A stretch of DNA of 64,000 bases from Alsobacter ponti (GTDB lineage: Bacteria; Pseudomonadota; Alphaproteobacteria; Rhizobiales; Beijerinckiaceae): contig NZ_JANCLU010000020.1 of the NCBI RefSeq assembly GCF_024294805.1, positions 1-64,000 on the forward strand, read 5' to 3'. Position numbers and translations under genes: made by a program. Below, piece by piece: positions 7,581-16,256 of the stretch (its first letter is position 1; each line of letters opens with the position of its first letter). Under the pieces are notes generated by a model. It had not been told where the DNA came from. It was given only the letters and a program-made list of their open reading frames with translations, and searched no databases.

Positions 7581-8422
7581 GCGTTCGCGTCGCCCACATC
7601 TCGGACCTGCACGTCTCGCCCGAGCGCCCGTTCTTCAACGCCAACATGGAGCGGCTTTTCGCGCATCTGCGCGGCGAGCGGCCGGACATCCTACTCAACA
7701 CCGGCGACCTCGGCCTGTTCGGCGAGCGCGACAACGGCGACCTCGGCTGCGCCCTCGCGCAGCATCGCGAACTCGGCGTCGAGTGCCGCATCGTGCCCGG
7801 CAACCACGATGTCGGCGAGCACCCGGACATCGCCGGCGCCGACCAGGTCAACGACGAGAGGCTGGCGCGCTACCGCCGCGTCGTCGGGCCGGATTTCTGG
7901 GTGCTCGACCTGCCGGGCTGGCGGCTCGTCGGCATCGACGCGCTGATCGCCGGCACAATGCTGTCGGGCTGGGCGGAGCAGGCGGAGGGGTTGCGCCGCG
8001 CCGCCGAGGGCCGCGCCGGCCGCTCGCTGGCGCTGGTCCTGCACAAGCCGCTGGCCGACGAGCGCTACGACGACGAGGCCCTGTCGCCGCGCTTCTCGAG
8101 CCCCGGGGCGCGGCGCGCCATCCTCGACGCGCTCGGCCCGCATTGCCCGGCGCTGGTGCTGTGCGGCCACGTCCACCAGTATCGCGACGCGGCGATCGGC
8201 GGCAGCCGGCACATCTGGGCGCCGCCCGCCTCCTTCGTCATCGGCGATCCATGGCAGCCCTCCTATGGCGGCAAGGCGGTGGGCTATCTCGATCACGTCT
8301 TCCACGCCGACGGCTCGCACGAGGCGCGGCTGCGCACGGTGCGCGGGCTCGTCCACAACGATCTCGCGACGCTGCCGCAGGTCTATGGCGACGTCACCGC
8401 GCGCGGGCCGGGCAACGGCTGA
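7577..8422 (+). CDS. Metallophosphoesterase, GpdQ/CpdA-like
   Basis: A 281-residue calcineurin-like phosphoesterase starting at GTG 7577 within a GTGA overlap. All metal motifs are present: DLHVSP (D-x-H, residues 11-16), NTGDLG (G-D), PGNHDV (G-N-H-D), a later LHKPL His, and CGHVHQY (G-H-x-H). The closest functional models are cyclic-nucleotide phosphodiesterases and the glycerophosphodiesterase GpdQ. As the last gene of the ABC block it could split an imported phosphodiester, giving a monoester for the IMPase-family enzyme. The substrate is inference. Confidence 0.8.
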   Translation: MSVRVAHISDLHVSPERPFFNANMERLFAHLRGERPDILLNTGDLGLFGERDNGDLGCALAQHRELGVECRIVPGNHDVGEHPDIAGADQVNDERLARYRRVVGPDFWVLDLPGWRLVGIDALIAGTMLSGWAEQAEGLRRAAEGRAGRSLALVLHKPLADERYDDEALSPRFSSPGARRAILDALGPHCPALVLCGHVHQYRDAAIGGSRHIWAPPASFVIGDPWQPSYGGKAVGYLDHVFHADGSHEARLRTVRGLVHNDLATLPQVYGDVTARGPGNG

Positions 8423-8506
8423 CGCGGCTCGACCGGGGCCTTGCGGGCGGGCCGCCGGCTTCCCATCCTTGAGGGAGCGCCTTGTGGGGCGCGGAGGAGG
8501 GACGGC

Positions 8507-9550
8507 GTGAACACACTCAAGACGGCGATGCTGCTGGCCGGCATGACGGCCCTGTTCATGGGGCTGGGATACCTGCTCGGCGGGACGGGCGGCATGCTGA
8601 TCGCTCTGGCGGTCGCCGCCGCCATGAACCTGTTGAGCTACTGGAACTCGGACCGCATGCTGCTCGGCATGTACAACGCGCAGGAGGTCGACTCCGCCTC
8701 CGCGCCCGAGCTGTGGGCGATGACGGCCGAGCTGGCGCAGCGCGCCGGCATCCCGACGCCACGCCTCTACGTGATCCACGAGGACCAGCCCAACGCCTTC
8801 GCCACCGGGCGCGACCCGCAGCATGCGGCGGTCGCCGTCAACACCGGCCTCATCCAGATGCTGTCGCGCGAGGAGCTGGCGGGCGTGATCGCGCACGAGC
8901 TGGCGCATATCCGCAATCGCGACACGCTGATCATGACGATCACCGCCACCATCGCGGGCGCGATCTCGATGCTCGCCAACTTCGCGATGATGTTCTCGCA
9001 CGGCAACCGCGACAGCCAGTCGCCGGTGAGCCCGCTCGCCGCCATCGTGATGATGATCGTCGCGCCGCTGGCCGCCATGGTGGTGCAGATGACCATCTCG
9101 CGCACCCGCGAATACGCCGCCGACAAGGCGGGCGGCGAAATCTGCGGCAACCCGCTCTGGCTGGCGTCCGGGCTGGAGAAGATTTCCGGCATGGCGCACG
9201 CCATTCCGAACGGCGAGGCGGAGCGCCATCCCGCCACCGCCCACATGTTCATCGTCAACCCCCTCTCGGGGGCGCGCATGGACAACCTGTTCTCGACGCA
9301 CCCGGACCCGAACAACCGCATCGCCGAGCTGGTGGCGCAGGCGCAGGCGATGGGGCTGGACCAGCAGGGCTGGAGCGACGCCCCCGCCGCGCCCGCGTCC
9401 GGCCCCTGGGGCGACGGCTCCGCCGCGCCCGCGTCCGGGCCATGGGGCGACGGCTCCGCCGCGCCCTCCAATGGTCCATGGGGCGACGGCTCCGCCGCGC
9501 CTTCGGCGGGTCCCTGGGGCAGCCCGCCGCGCCGGGGGCCGTGGGGCTGA
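8507..9550 (+). CDS. htpX: Membrane zinc metalloprotease HtpX
   Basis: A 347-residue M48B protease starting at GTG 8507 after GGAGGAGGGA. Two N-terminal membrane segments span about residues 7-46, the zinc motif HELAH is at 130-134, two further membrane segments lie at about 140-195, and the third ligand Glu is in [11 protein letters not shown]. HtpX degrades damaged membrane proteins at the cytoplasmic face. The C-terminal 55 or so residues are unlike the enterobacterial enzyme and consist of tandem [12 protein letters not shown]-type repeats. No heat-shock promoter is evident in the 84-base upstream gap. Confidence 0.95.
   Translation: MNTLKTAMLLAGMTALFMGLGYLLGGTGGMLIALAVAAAMNLLSYWNSDRMLLGMYNAQEVDSASAPELWAMTAELAQRAGIPTPRLYVIHEDQPNAFATGRDPQHAAVAVNTGLIQMLSREELAGVIAHELAHIRNRDTLIMTITATIAGAISMLANFAMMFSHGNRDSQSPVSPLAAIVMMIVAPLAAMVVQMTISRTREYAADKAGGEICGNPLWLASGLEKISGMAHAIPNGEAERHPATAHMFIVNPLSGARMDNLFSTHPDPNNRIAELVAQAQAMGLDQQGWSDAPAAPASGPWGDGSAAPASGPWGDGSAAPSNGPWGDGSAAPSAGPWGSPPRRGPWG
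9401..9520 (+). repeat. 36-bp coding tandem repeat in htpX
   Basis: Three 36-base units begin at 9401, 9437 and 9473, with a truncated fourth at 9509-9520. Each encodes twelve residues of the form [10 protein letters not shown]-x-x. The units differ at a few positions, mostly synonymous or in the last two codons, so they are not very recent. Confidence 0.9.
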
Positions 9551-9554
9551 ACGC

Positions 9555-10469
9555 CTACTCGGCCGGGGGCGGCTCCAGGCCGAGCGCGGTCCACACGTCG
9601 TCCTGCGGGCGGTAGCCGAGCCAGCGTTCGCCGGGGCGCAGATCCCACGCCATGCCGCGATTGGCCGACATGCCGTTGACGACGACGGCCGGCGAGGGCC
9701 AGCCGGACGCGTCGGCAAGCAAGGCGCGCTCCAGAAGCTGCGCGAAGTCGCGGTCGGAGAGCCACATGTTGCGGAACCAGCGCAAAGCGCGCCGGTAGGA
9801 CGGGGTCTCCTCGCCGGGGCTCGCCCCGCCGCCGGCGGCGTTGATCGTCTCAGCGCGGTTCTCGCCCGCCTGGCACCAGCCGATGCGCAGCGACACGCTG
9901 GTGGTGCGCCCGCCGGACCGCTCGGCCGCGACGCCGAAGGCGCTTTCGCCGAGCAGCTTGGTCGCGCCGTAGGCCACGCCGTCGAGCACGCCCTCGTCGG
10001 TGTCGAACAGCGTGCCGGGGGCGGGCAGCGTCTCCGGGCCCAGCTCTCCCGGGCCGATGCGCCGCGCGTAGGGCGCGTCCTTGTACTTGCCCATGGCGTG
10101 GTTGGACGAGGCGAAGACGATCCGCCGCGCCCCGGCCCGCACCGCCTCGTGGGCGACGCGCAGCGTCATCTCGAAGGACTCGCGCGACTGGTCCCACGGC
10201 GCGTTCGGGGCCGGGTTGCTGGCGGCGAAATGCACCACCGCGTCGACACCCTCGATGGCGGCGGCGAGCGCCCCGTCGCGCGGGTCGGCGAGATCGGCGG
10301 TGACGTCGTGAACGCGCGAATGCGGCGCGGAGGAGGGCGCGCCGGGGCGGTCGAGCGCCACCACCCGCTCGGCGAGGTCGGAAGCGATGAGATGGGCTGT
10401 CAGCTTGCGGCCGAGATTGCCGCGCCCGCCCGTGATGAGCACGGAGCGGAGTCGTCCGCCAGTCGTCAT
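9555..10469 (-). CDS. NAD-dependent epimerase/dehydratase-type SDR, uronate dehydrogenase-like
   Basis: A 304-residue extended SDR. The start at ATG 10469 is chosen because GGGAGG lies nine bases upstream and the Rossmann motif TGGRGNLG then falls at residues 13-20. Upstream in-frame codons lack a ribosome site. The catalytic pair is Tyr167 and Lys171 (YGATK), and FASSNHAMGKY resembles the SSNHxxG stretch of bacterial uronate dehydrogenases, which oxidise galacturonate or glucuronate to the aldarolactone. It is convergent with htpX (four-base gap) and divergent from the receiver protein. Confidence 0.75.
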   Translation of the reverse strand: MTTGGRLRSVLITGGRGNLGRKLTAHLIASDLAERVVALDRPGAPSSAPHSRVHDVTADLADPRDGALAAAIEGVDAVVHFAASNPAPNAPWDQSRESFEMTLRVAHEAVRAGARRIVFASSNHAMGKYKDAPYARRIGPGELGPETLPAPGTLFDTDEGVLDGVAYGATKLLGESAFGVAAERSGGRTTSVSLRIGWCQAGENRAETINAAGGGASPGEETPSYRRALRWFRNMWLSDRDFAQLLERALLADASGWPSPAVVVNGMSANRGMAWDLRPGERWLGYRPQDDVWTALGLEPPPAE

Positions 10470-10569
10470 GAACAGCCTCCCTGGCCGGCCCGGCCGGCGG
10501 CGGCCAATGTGGCCGGAAACGCCGGCCTGCTCAAGCCGGCCGGAATCGTTGCTGTTTGGCAATGTTTTA

Positions 10570-10599
10570 TTTGTAGGAAAAACGGCTTCGCTCTACAAA
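10570..10599. promoter_or_regulatory. Inverted repeat in an AT-rich divergent promoter region
   Basis: TTTGTAG (10570-10576) and CTACAAA (10593-10599) form a perfect 7-bp inverted repeat with a 16-base spacer. It sits in the 197-base gap between the epimerase (leftward) and the receiver gene (rightward). This stretch is markedly AT-rich compared with everything around it, as expected for a regulated divergent promoter. Confidence 0.35.
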
Positions 10600-10666
10600 C
10601 AGATCAATGGTTTATTCAAGAATTGGGATTAGCGCTATTGCCGACAGCCAGAGTCACCCTTCACGC

Positions 10667-11059
10667 ATGACCGCAGACATCGCAGCCCCCATCCTCGTCG
10701 TGGACGACAGTCCGGCGATGCACCGCGTCATCGCCGAAATCCTGAGCCGTTGCGGCGTGGAGGACGTCGAGTTCGCGAACGGCGTCTCGGACGCGGTGCG
10801 CAAGCTGAGCGCGCGCGCCTACAGCCTCGTTATCAGCGACTATTGGCTGGGCGAGCAGACCGGGCACGACCTGCACGCCGCCATGGCGTCCAAGCGCGAC
10901 TGGCAGGACACGCCGCTGATCCTGCTGACCAACCAGCCCGATCGCGCCGACGAACTGTTCGGGCAGGGCGGCAACCGCTTCTGGCTCACCAAGCCGTTCA
11001 CGGCGCAGGGCCTGCGCGGCAAGATCGAAAGCGCGCTCTCCGGCGGGCCGGGCGCCTAG
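10667..11059 (+). CDS. Single-domain response regulator (CheY-like receiver)
   Basis: A 130-residue protein that is only a receiver domain. It has acidic Asp13-Asp14, phospho-acceptor Asp58 (VISDYWLG), Thr88 and Lys109 (LTKPF), and no output domain. The start at 10667 gives the usual short lead to the first strand; an upstream GTG-type start at 10607 would add 20 residues without a ribosome site. No histidine kinase is nearby, so it is an orphan whose partner cannot be named. Its TAG overlaps the stop codon of the converging monooxygenase gene. Confidence 0.9.
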   Translation: MTADIAAPILVVDDSPAMHRVIAEILSRCGVEDVEFANGVSDAVRKLSARAYSLVISDYWLGEQTGHDLHAAMASKRDWQDTPLILLTNQPDRADELFGQGGNRFWLTKPFTAQGLRGKIESALSGGPGA

Positions 11060-12276
11060 CCCCTTCCGTCGCCCGCCGTCCAGCTGTACACCCAGTCGTA
11101 GCCGCGCATCAGCGCCTCGCCGCCCTTGCGGCGCATGACGAAGTCGCGCGCCAGCGCCATCGGCCCCGCCATGTGGTAGATGCGGCCGTTCTTGCGCGCG
11201 GCCGCCTGGAGCGCCGAGGCGCGCGGCCGGCGCAGCAGCTCATAGGCGGGCAGGGCGGCGGCGGGGTCGGACGGGTTCTCGGCCACGAGGTCGGCCAGCA
11301 CGGCGGCGTCCTCGATGGCGCAGGCGCCGCCCTGGGCCAGGAACGGCAGCACCGGGTGCGCCGCGTCCCCGAGCAGCGCGACTCGCCCCTTGATCCAGCG
11401 CTTGCGCGGACGCCGGTCGAACAGCGACCAGACCTGCCACTCCGGCACCGCTTCGATCAGTTCGCGCAGCGCCGGCGCGGCCCACGGGCCGACACGGGCG
11501 CGGAAGGCGGCGGCGTCGCCCTCGCGCGACCAGCCGGGCTCCGAATTGGCGTCGTGCAGCACGGCGACGACGTTGAGCTGGCGTCCGCCGCTGACGCGGT
11601 AGTGGACGACGTGGCAGCCGCGGCCGAGCCACAGCCCCGTTTGCGTGCCCCGGAAGGCGACCGGCGCGGCCTCGATCGGCATCGTGCCGCGCCAGGCGAC
11701 ATAGCCGATGAAGTCCGGCTCGCTGTCGTCGCCCATGGCGCGCGCCACGCGCGACCACAGGCCGTCCGCGCCGATCAGGCAATTGCCGGTGAGCGTTTCC
11801 GGCCCGCCGGCGGTCTGCGAGGTGACGCGCACGCCGGCTTCGACCGTCTCCGCCAGCGCCACCTCGCGCCCGAAGGCGAGGCGGATGCCGCTCGTGCCGC
11901 GCACCGCGTCGAACAGGATCGTCTGCAGGTCGGCCCGGTGAATGACGTAATAGGGCGCGCCGAAGCGCTCGCGCATCCTGCCGAGCGGCATTTCGGCCAG
12001 CGTCGCGGCGTCGCCGCCGCGCCGCACGACGATCCGGTCCGGCTCGCAGGCGGCGCGCGCCAGGGCGGGCCCCAGGCCCAGTCCGATGAGGACGCGCGAG
12101 GCGTTGGGAGACAGCTGCAGCCCGGCGCCGACCTCGGTCAGGCGCGTGCGCTTCTCCAGCAGGGTGACGGATTGCCCGGCGCGGGCGAGGGCGAGGGCGG
12201 CGGTGAGTCCGCCGATGCCGGCCCCGGCGATGAGGATCGGGGGGCGGCCGGACTGGCTGTGGTCATGCGCGGACAT
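11056..12276 (-). CDS. FAD-dependent aromatic monooxygenase, salicylate/3-hydroxybenzoate hydroxylase-like
   Basis: A 406-residue group A flavin hydroxylase. Residues 13-30 (PPILIAGAGIGGLTAALA) hold the GxGxxG FAD motif, the DG motif is CLIGADGLWSRVA, and the GD motif is RVALLGDAAHPVLPFLAQGG. These are diagnostic for NAD(P)H-dependent aromatic ring hydroxylases of the salicylate 1- or 3-hydroxybenzoate 6-hydroxylase type. No ring-cleavage or transport genes accompany it, so the substrate is open. A lone copy could also serve in secondary metabolism. Confidence 0.85.
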   Translation of the reverse strand: MSAHDHSQSGRPPILIAGAGIGGLTAALALARAGQSVTLLEKRTRLTEVGAGLQLSPNASRVLIGLGLGPALARAACEPDRIVVRRGGDAATLAEMPLGRMRERFGAPYYVIHRADLQTILFDAVRGTSGIRLAFGREVALAETVEAGVRVTSQTAGGPETLTGNCLIGADGLWSRVARAMGDDSEPDFIGYVAWRGTMPIEAAPVAFRGTQTGLWLGRGCHVVHYRVSGGRQLNVVAVLHDANSEPGWSREGDAAAFRARVGPWAAPALRELIEAVPEWQVWSLFDRRPRKRWIKGRVALLGDAAHPVLPFLAQGGACAIEDAAVLADLVAENPSDPAAALPAYELLRRPRASALQAAARKNGRIYHMAGPMALARDFVMRRKGGEALMRGYDWVYSWTAGDGRG

Positions 12277-12341
12277 GACGCGATAAGGCTTTCATGCTGA
12301 AAAGCGGCGGCGGGGGACGCCGGACGAGAAAAAGGGGTCGG

Positions 12342-12590
12342 TCAGGCCGCCTGCGCGACGTCGTAGGCGCAGCCGGGCGGCACGGTCTCCTCGCCATGCA
12401 GCGAGGCGTCGTACTTGTACAGCGTCGAGCAATACGGGCAGACGACCTCGTCATCCTTGCCCATGTCGATGAAGATGTGGGGATGGTCGAGGGGCGGCAG
12501 CGCGCCGACGCACATGAACTCCTTCGCGCCGATGCGGATCGCGGGAGCGCCGGAGTCGTTGTGGAAATGCGGGACGCCGTGATCGGCCAT
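12342..12590 (-). CDS. zf-CHCC zinc-finger protein (NDUFS6-like)
   Basis: An 82-residue protein from ATG 12590, chosen because GGAG lies seven bases upstream; an earlier codon at 12671 lacks one. Cys27, His36, Cys51 and Cys54 match the C-x8-H-x14-C-x2-C zinc site of the zf-CHCC domain found in the mitochondrial complex I subunit NDUFS6 and in conserved alphaproteobacterial proteins. A role in respiratory complex I assembly or structure is inferred from the family only. It is divergent from the first alpha/beta hydrolase. Confidence 0.8.
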   Translation of the reverse strand: MADHGVPHFHNDSGAPAIRIGAKEFMCVGALPPLDHPHIFIDMGKDDEVVCPYCSTLYKYDASLHGEETVPPGCAYDVAQAA

Positions 12591-12754
12591 GGGATGCTCC
12601 GCCGGAAACCTGTCGAATGCGGCGGGACCATAGTCGTTCGCCCGGCGCTTCGCTAGTCTCCGAACGTCCAAACGGCCGACTTGCGGGGCCCTGCCGCCGC
12701 GCCTAACGTCCGCCGGCGAAAAGGCCCGCCCCCAACCGGAACCGCAATCTCCCC

Positions 12755-13522
12755 ATGCACGTGTTCTCCTCCGACGGCGTCGACATCGCCTTCGTCGACG
12801 TTCCCCCCGCGGCGCACGGCGCGGGCGACCCGATCGTGCTGGTGCACGGCTTCGCCTCCAACCACGCCGTCAACTGGGTCAACACCCACTGGGTCAAGAC
12901 GCTCGCCGGCGCGGGACGGCGGGTGATCGCGCTCGACAATCGCGGCCACGGCCGCAGCCAGAAGCTGTACGACCCCGCCGCCTATTCCTCGGACGTGATG
13001 GCCGAGGACGTGCGCCGGCTGATGGACCATCTCGGCCTGCGGCGCGCCGACGTGATGGGCTACTCGATGGGCGCGCGCATCACCGCCCATCTCGCGCTCG
13101 CCCATCCGGGCCGGGTGCGCTCGGCGCTGCTCGGCGGGCTCGGCATCCACCTCGTCGAGGGCGTCGGCCTGCCGCTCGGCATCGCCGACGCCATGGAGGC
13201 GCCGGACCTCGCCTCGCTGACAGACCCGATGCAGCGCATGTTCCGCGCCTTCGCGGAGCAGACGGGCAGCGACCTGCGGGCGCTCGCGGCCTGCATCCGC
13301 GGCTCGCGCCAGACGCTGACGCCGGCGCAGGTGGGCTCGATCCACGTCCCGGTGCTGATCAGCGTCGGCACGCGCGACGCCGTCGCCGGCGACGGCCACA
13401 AGCTCGCCGCCCTGATCCCCGGCGCGCGGGCGGTCGACATTCCCGGCCGCGACCACAATCTCGCGGTCGGCGACAAGGTCCACAAGGCGGCCGTGCTGGC
13501 CTTCCTGGAGGAACGCCCGTGA
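12755..13522 (+). CDS. Alpha/beta hydrolase (first of a tandem pair)
   Basis: A 255-residue alpha/beta-fold hydrolase. The oxyanion motif VLVHGFASN is at residues 28-36, the nucleophile elbow GYSMG has Ser104, and the catalytic His lies in GRDHNL near the C-terminus with an Asp in GTRDAVAGD. The family covers esterases, lactonases and enol-lactone hydrolases, so the substrate cannot be read off. It overlaps the second hydrolase by four bases (GTGA), which indicates co-translation. No signal peptide is seen. Confidence 0.8.
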   Translation: MHVFSSDGVDIAFVDVPPAAHGAGDPIVLVHGFASNHAVNWVNTHWVKTLAGAGRRVIALDNRGHGRSQKLYDPAAYSSDVMAEDVRRLMDHLGLRRADVMGYSMGARITAHLALAHPGRVRSALLGGLGIHLVEGVGLPLGIADAMEAPDLASLTDPMQRMFRAFAEQTGSDLRALAACIRGSRQTLTPAQVGSIHVPVLISVGTRDAVAGDGHKLAALIPGARAVDIPGRDHNLAVGDKVHKAAVLAFLEERP

Positions 13523-14394
13523 TCGGCCGGCGCATGACGTTCCGGGGCGTCGAGGGCAACGCGCTCGCCGCCACCGTCTGGGGCGAGGGCGGGCGGCCGG
13601 TGCTGCTGCTGCACGGCGGCGGGCAGACGCGGCAGGCCTTCGCCGGCGCGGCGCGCCGCATCGCCGAGGCGGGCTATGTCGCGGTGACGGTCGACCAGCG
13701 CGGCCACGGCGAGAGCGAATGGGTGGCGAGCGGACGCTACGGGTTCGAGGAGTTCGGCCGCGACGCCGCCGCATTGGCGGAGCAGGCGGCGCGGCAATGG
13801 GGCGAGACGCCGGTGGCGGTCGGCGCGTCGCTCGGCGGCATCGCCTCGCTGCTGGCGCTGGGGCACGAGCCGGGCGTCTTCGCCGGGCTGGTGCTCGTCG
13901 ACGTGACGCCGCGCATCGACCCCGAGGGCGTGGGGCGCATCCTCGGCTTCATGAAAAGCCATGTGCGCGAGGGTTTCGCCACCGTCGAGGAGGCGGCCGA
14001 CGCCGTCGCCGCCTATCTGCCGCACCGGCCGCGGCCGAAATCGCTCGAGGGCCTGAAGAAGAACCTGCGGCTGGGAGAGGACGGGCGCTGGCGCTGGCAC
14101 TGGGACCCCCGCTTCATGGAGGACCATGCCGGGCCGGAGCGCGGCGCCGCCCTGCAGGAGGAGCTGATCCGCGCGACGCGCAGCCTCGCCGTGCCCTCGC
14201 TGCTGGTGCGCGGCGGGGCGAGCGAGCTGGTGCGCGAGGAGCACGCGCGCGAGTACCTGGCGCTCGCCCGCGACGCGGAGATGGCCGACATCGCCGGCGC
14301 GCGGCACATGGTCGCCGGCGACCGCAACGACGTGTTCACCCAGGCCATCCTGGACTTCCTCACCCGCCGCTTCCCCACCCGGAAGGTGGCGTGA
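13519..14394 (+). CDS. Alpha/beta hydrolase (second of a tandem pair)
   Basis: A 291-residue alpha/beta hydrolase starting at GTG 13519 inside the overlap with the previous gene; ATG 13534 is an alternative. VLLLHGGGQ gives the oxyanion region, GASLGG the nucleophile elbow, and GARHMVAGD the C-terminal His. RGHGESEW resembles the lid-entry segment of peroxidase-like and epoxide-hydrolase-like members. Both proteins of the pair are only distantly alike, so this is not a recent duplication. It converges on the crotonase gene across a hairpin. Confidence 0.8.
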   Translation: MIGRRMTFRGVEGNALAATVWGEGGRPVLLLHGGGQTRQAFAGAARRIAEAGYVAVTVDQRGHGESEWVASGRYGFEEFGRDAAALAEQAARQWGETPVAVGASLGGIASLLALGHEPGVFAGLVLVDVTPRIDPEGVGRILGFMKSHVREGFATVEEAADAVAAYLPHRPRPKSLEGLKKNLRLGEDGRWRWHWDPRFMEDHAGPERGAALQEELIRATRSLAVPSLLVRGGASELVREEHAREYLALARDAEMADIAGARHMVAGDRNDVFTQAILDFLTRRFPTRKVA

Positions 14395-14401
14395 CCGCGC
14401 G

Positions 14402-14422
14402 GATTCGCGTTTGGCGCGAATC
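14402..14422. terminator. Hairpin between convergent genes
   Basis: GATTCGCG (14402-14409) pairs perfectly with CGCGAATC (14415-14422) across a five-base loop. It lies between the stops of the hydrolase (rightward) and the crotonase (leftward). There is no U-tract, so it may act as a Rho-assisted or transcript-end-protecting hairpin and not as a classical intrinsic terminator. Confidence 0.45.
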
Positions 14423-14460
14423 GCTTGCCGGCCTCCGCTCGCCTGGCGCGCGAACGACCT

Positions 14461-15264
14461 CTAGCGCCCCGTGAACACCGGGGGCCGCTTGGCGAGGAAG
14501 GCGGCGCGCCCCTCGCGGTAGTCGTCGCTGTCGAAGCAGGCGGCGACGGCGGCCTCCACCTCCGCGCGGGCCGGCGCGCCGGGCAGGCCGGCGGCGTGGG
14601 CGATGGCGAGCTTGGCGGCGGCGAGCGTCAGCGGCGCGTTGGCGGCGACGGCGGCCGCCAGCCCCAGCGCCTCGTCCTCCAGCGCGGCATCGGCCACGAC
14701 CTTGCCGACGAGCCCCAGCCGCAGCGCCTCGTCGGCGTCGAGCCGGCGCGCGGTGAAAAACAGGTCCTTGGCCGCCATCGCGCCCACGGCGGCGACGACG
14801 TAGCCCATCGCCTCCGGCGGATAGCCGACGCCGAGCCGCCCCGCCGGCACGCCGAACTGGCAGCCCTGCGCCGCCACGCGCAGATCGCAGGAGACCGCCA
14901 GCCCCAGCCCGCCGCCGAGGCAGAAGCCGCGCATCATGGCGATCACCGGCTTGCGGCAGTGGGCGACGGCGCGGAAGGCGGCCTCGTTCGCCTCCTCGTA
15001 GGCGCGCCCGCCGGCGGCGGTGGCGCGCACCGTCTCGAACTCGGAGATGTCCGCGCCGGAGGCGAAGGGCAGGTCGCCCGCGCCGCGCAGCACGATGGCG
15101 CGCACCCGCGCATCGTCCTCCAGCGTCGCGAAGAGCGGCGGAATGGCCCGCCACATGGCGAGGTCGAACGCGTTGCGGCGGGCGGGGTTGTCGACCAGGA
15201 CTTGCGCGACGGGGCCCTCCAGCACGGCGCGCAGGCGGTCGAGCGGGCGGAACGGGTCGGTCAT
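14461..15264 (-). CDS. Crotonase-fold (enoyl-CoA hydratase/isomerase family) protein lacking both canonical Glu
   Basis: A 267-residue crotonase with GGAGG eight bases before ATG 15264. The oxyanion-hole segment FASGADISEF (residues 67-76) and the GGGLGLAVSCD helix (117-127) are clear. In enoyl-CoA hydratase the two catalytic glutamates sit where this protein has Gly121 and Ala141 (QFGVPAGRLG), so simple hydration chemistry is unlikely. Other crotonases without them act as isomerases, decarboxylases or hydrolases. No other fatty-acid genes are adjacent. Function beyond a CoA-thioester substrate cannot be called. Confidence 0.8.
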   Translation of the reverse strand: MTDPFRPLDRLRAVLEGPVAQVLVDNPARRNAFDLAMWRAIPPLFATLEDDARVRAIVLRGAGDLPFASGADISEFETVRATAAGGRAYEEANEAAFRAVAHCRKPVIAMMRGFCLGGGLGLAVSCDLRVAAQGCQFGVPAGRLGVGYPPEAMGYVVAAVGAMAAKDLFFTARRLDADEALRLGLVGKVVADAALEDEALGLAAAVAANAPLTLAAAKLAIAHAAGLPGAPARAEVEAAVAACFDSDDYREGRAAFLAKRPPVFTGR

Positions 15265-15380
15265 GGGGCCTCCGGGATGGGCGGGAGCGCACGGGTGAAC
15301 TTCTGGCCCACACTTGGCGCATCCCGCCCCCGCGCCTAGATGTGCTAAAGTCGGATGCCCGAGACGAGGCGGAGGCGCAG

Positions 15381-16247
15381 ATGAGTGTCCACGGAACGCA
15401 CGGCCCCGCTCCCTCCGCCCAGCTCGACCGGGTCGACCCGGTGTGGCGGCGCATGCGGGAGGAAGCGGAGCAGGCGGTGCGGCAGGAGCCGCGCCTGGGC
15501 GGCTTCGTCTACGCGGCGATCCTCAACCACGACACGCTGGAATCGGCGGTGGCGCACCGCGTCGCGGCGCGGCTGCACCACGAAGCGGTGACGGGCGACC
15601 TCATCGCCCAGACCTTCATGCAGGCGCTGGCCGACGACGCCGCCATCGGGCAGGCGTTCCGGGCCGACCTGATGGCGGTGACCGACCGCGACCCGGCCTG
15701 CCAGCGGCTGATCGAGCCGATGCTCTATTTCAAGGGGTTCCACGCCATCCAGACGCACCGGCTGTCGCACGCGCTGTGGCGGCAGGGCCGGCGCGACTTC
15801 GCGCTCTATCTGCAAAGCCGCTCGTCGGAGGTGTTCCAGACCGACATTCACCCGGCGGCGCGGATAGGGCGGGGCATCTTCCTCGACCACGCCACGGGGC
15901 TCGTGGTCGGCTCGACGGCGGTGATCGAGGACAACGTGTCGATGCTGCAGGACGTGACGCTCGGCGGCACCGGCAAGGAGACGGGCGACCGCCACCCCAA
16001 GGTGCGCCAGGGCGTGCTGATCGGGGCGGGGGCGAAGATCCTTGGCAATATCGAGGTGGGGCGCTGCGCCCGCGTGGCGGCGGGCTCGGTGGTGCTCAAG
16101 CCCGTGCCGCCCAACGTCACCGTCGCCGGCGTGCCGGCGCAGGTGATGGGGACCGCCGGCTGCGCCGAGCCGGCGCGCTCGATGGACCAGCTCATCGCCG
16201 ACAAGCTGTCCCGCGTCGGGGATGCCGACGAGGTTGTGGACTCGTAG
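15381..16247 (+). CDS. cysE: Serine O-acetyltransferase
   Basis: A 288-residue CysE that makes O-acetylserine for cysteine synthesis. ATG 15381 has GGAGG seven bases upstream; a GTG at 15342 is in frame but lacks one. The N-terminal helical domain spans about residues 15-150. The left-handed beta-helix follows (HPAARIGRGIFLDHATGLVVG), with the catalytic His in LDHATG and the cofactor loop GGTGKETGDRHPK. The C-terminal tail is where CysK usually docks. DUF3126 follows downstream after an intergenic repeat, an order common in Hyphomicrobiales. Confidence 0.95.
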   Translation: MSVHGTHGPAPSAQLDRVDPVWRRMREEAEQAVRQEPRLGGFVYAAILNHDTLESAVAHRVAARLHHEAVTGDLIAQTFMQALADDAAIGQAFRADLMAVTDRDPACQRLIEPMLYFKGFHAIQTHRLSHALWRQGRRDFALYLQSRSSEVFQTDIHPAARIGRGIFLDHATGLVVGSTAVIEDNVSMLQDVTLGGTGKETGDRHPKVRQGVLIGAGAKILGNIEVGRCARVAAGSVVLKPVPPNVTVAGVPAQVMGTAGCAEPARSMDQLIADKLSRVGDADEVVDS

Positions 16248-16256
16248 AGACTTCCC

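Noticed and set aside
9381-9520. Possible CRISPR-like array
   Set aside because: The repeats are in frame, contiguous without spacers, and encode the HtpX tail.
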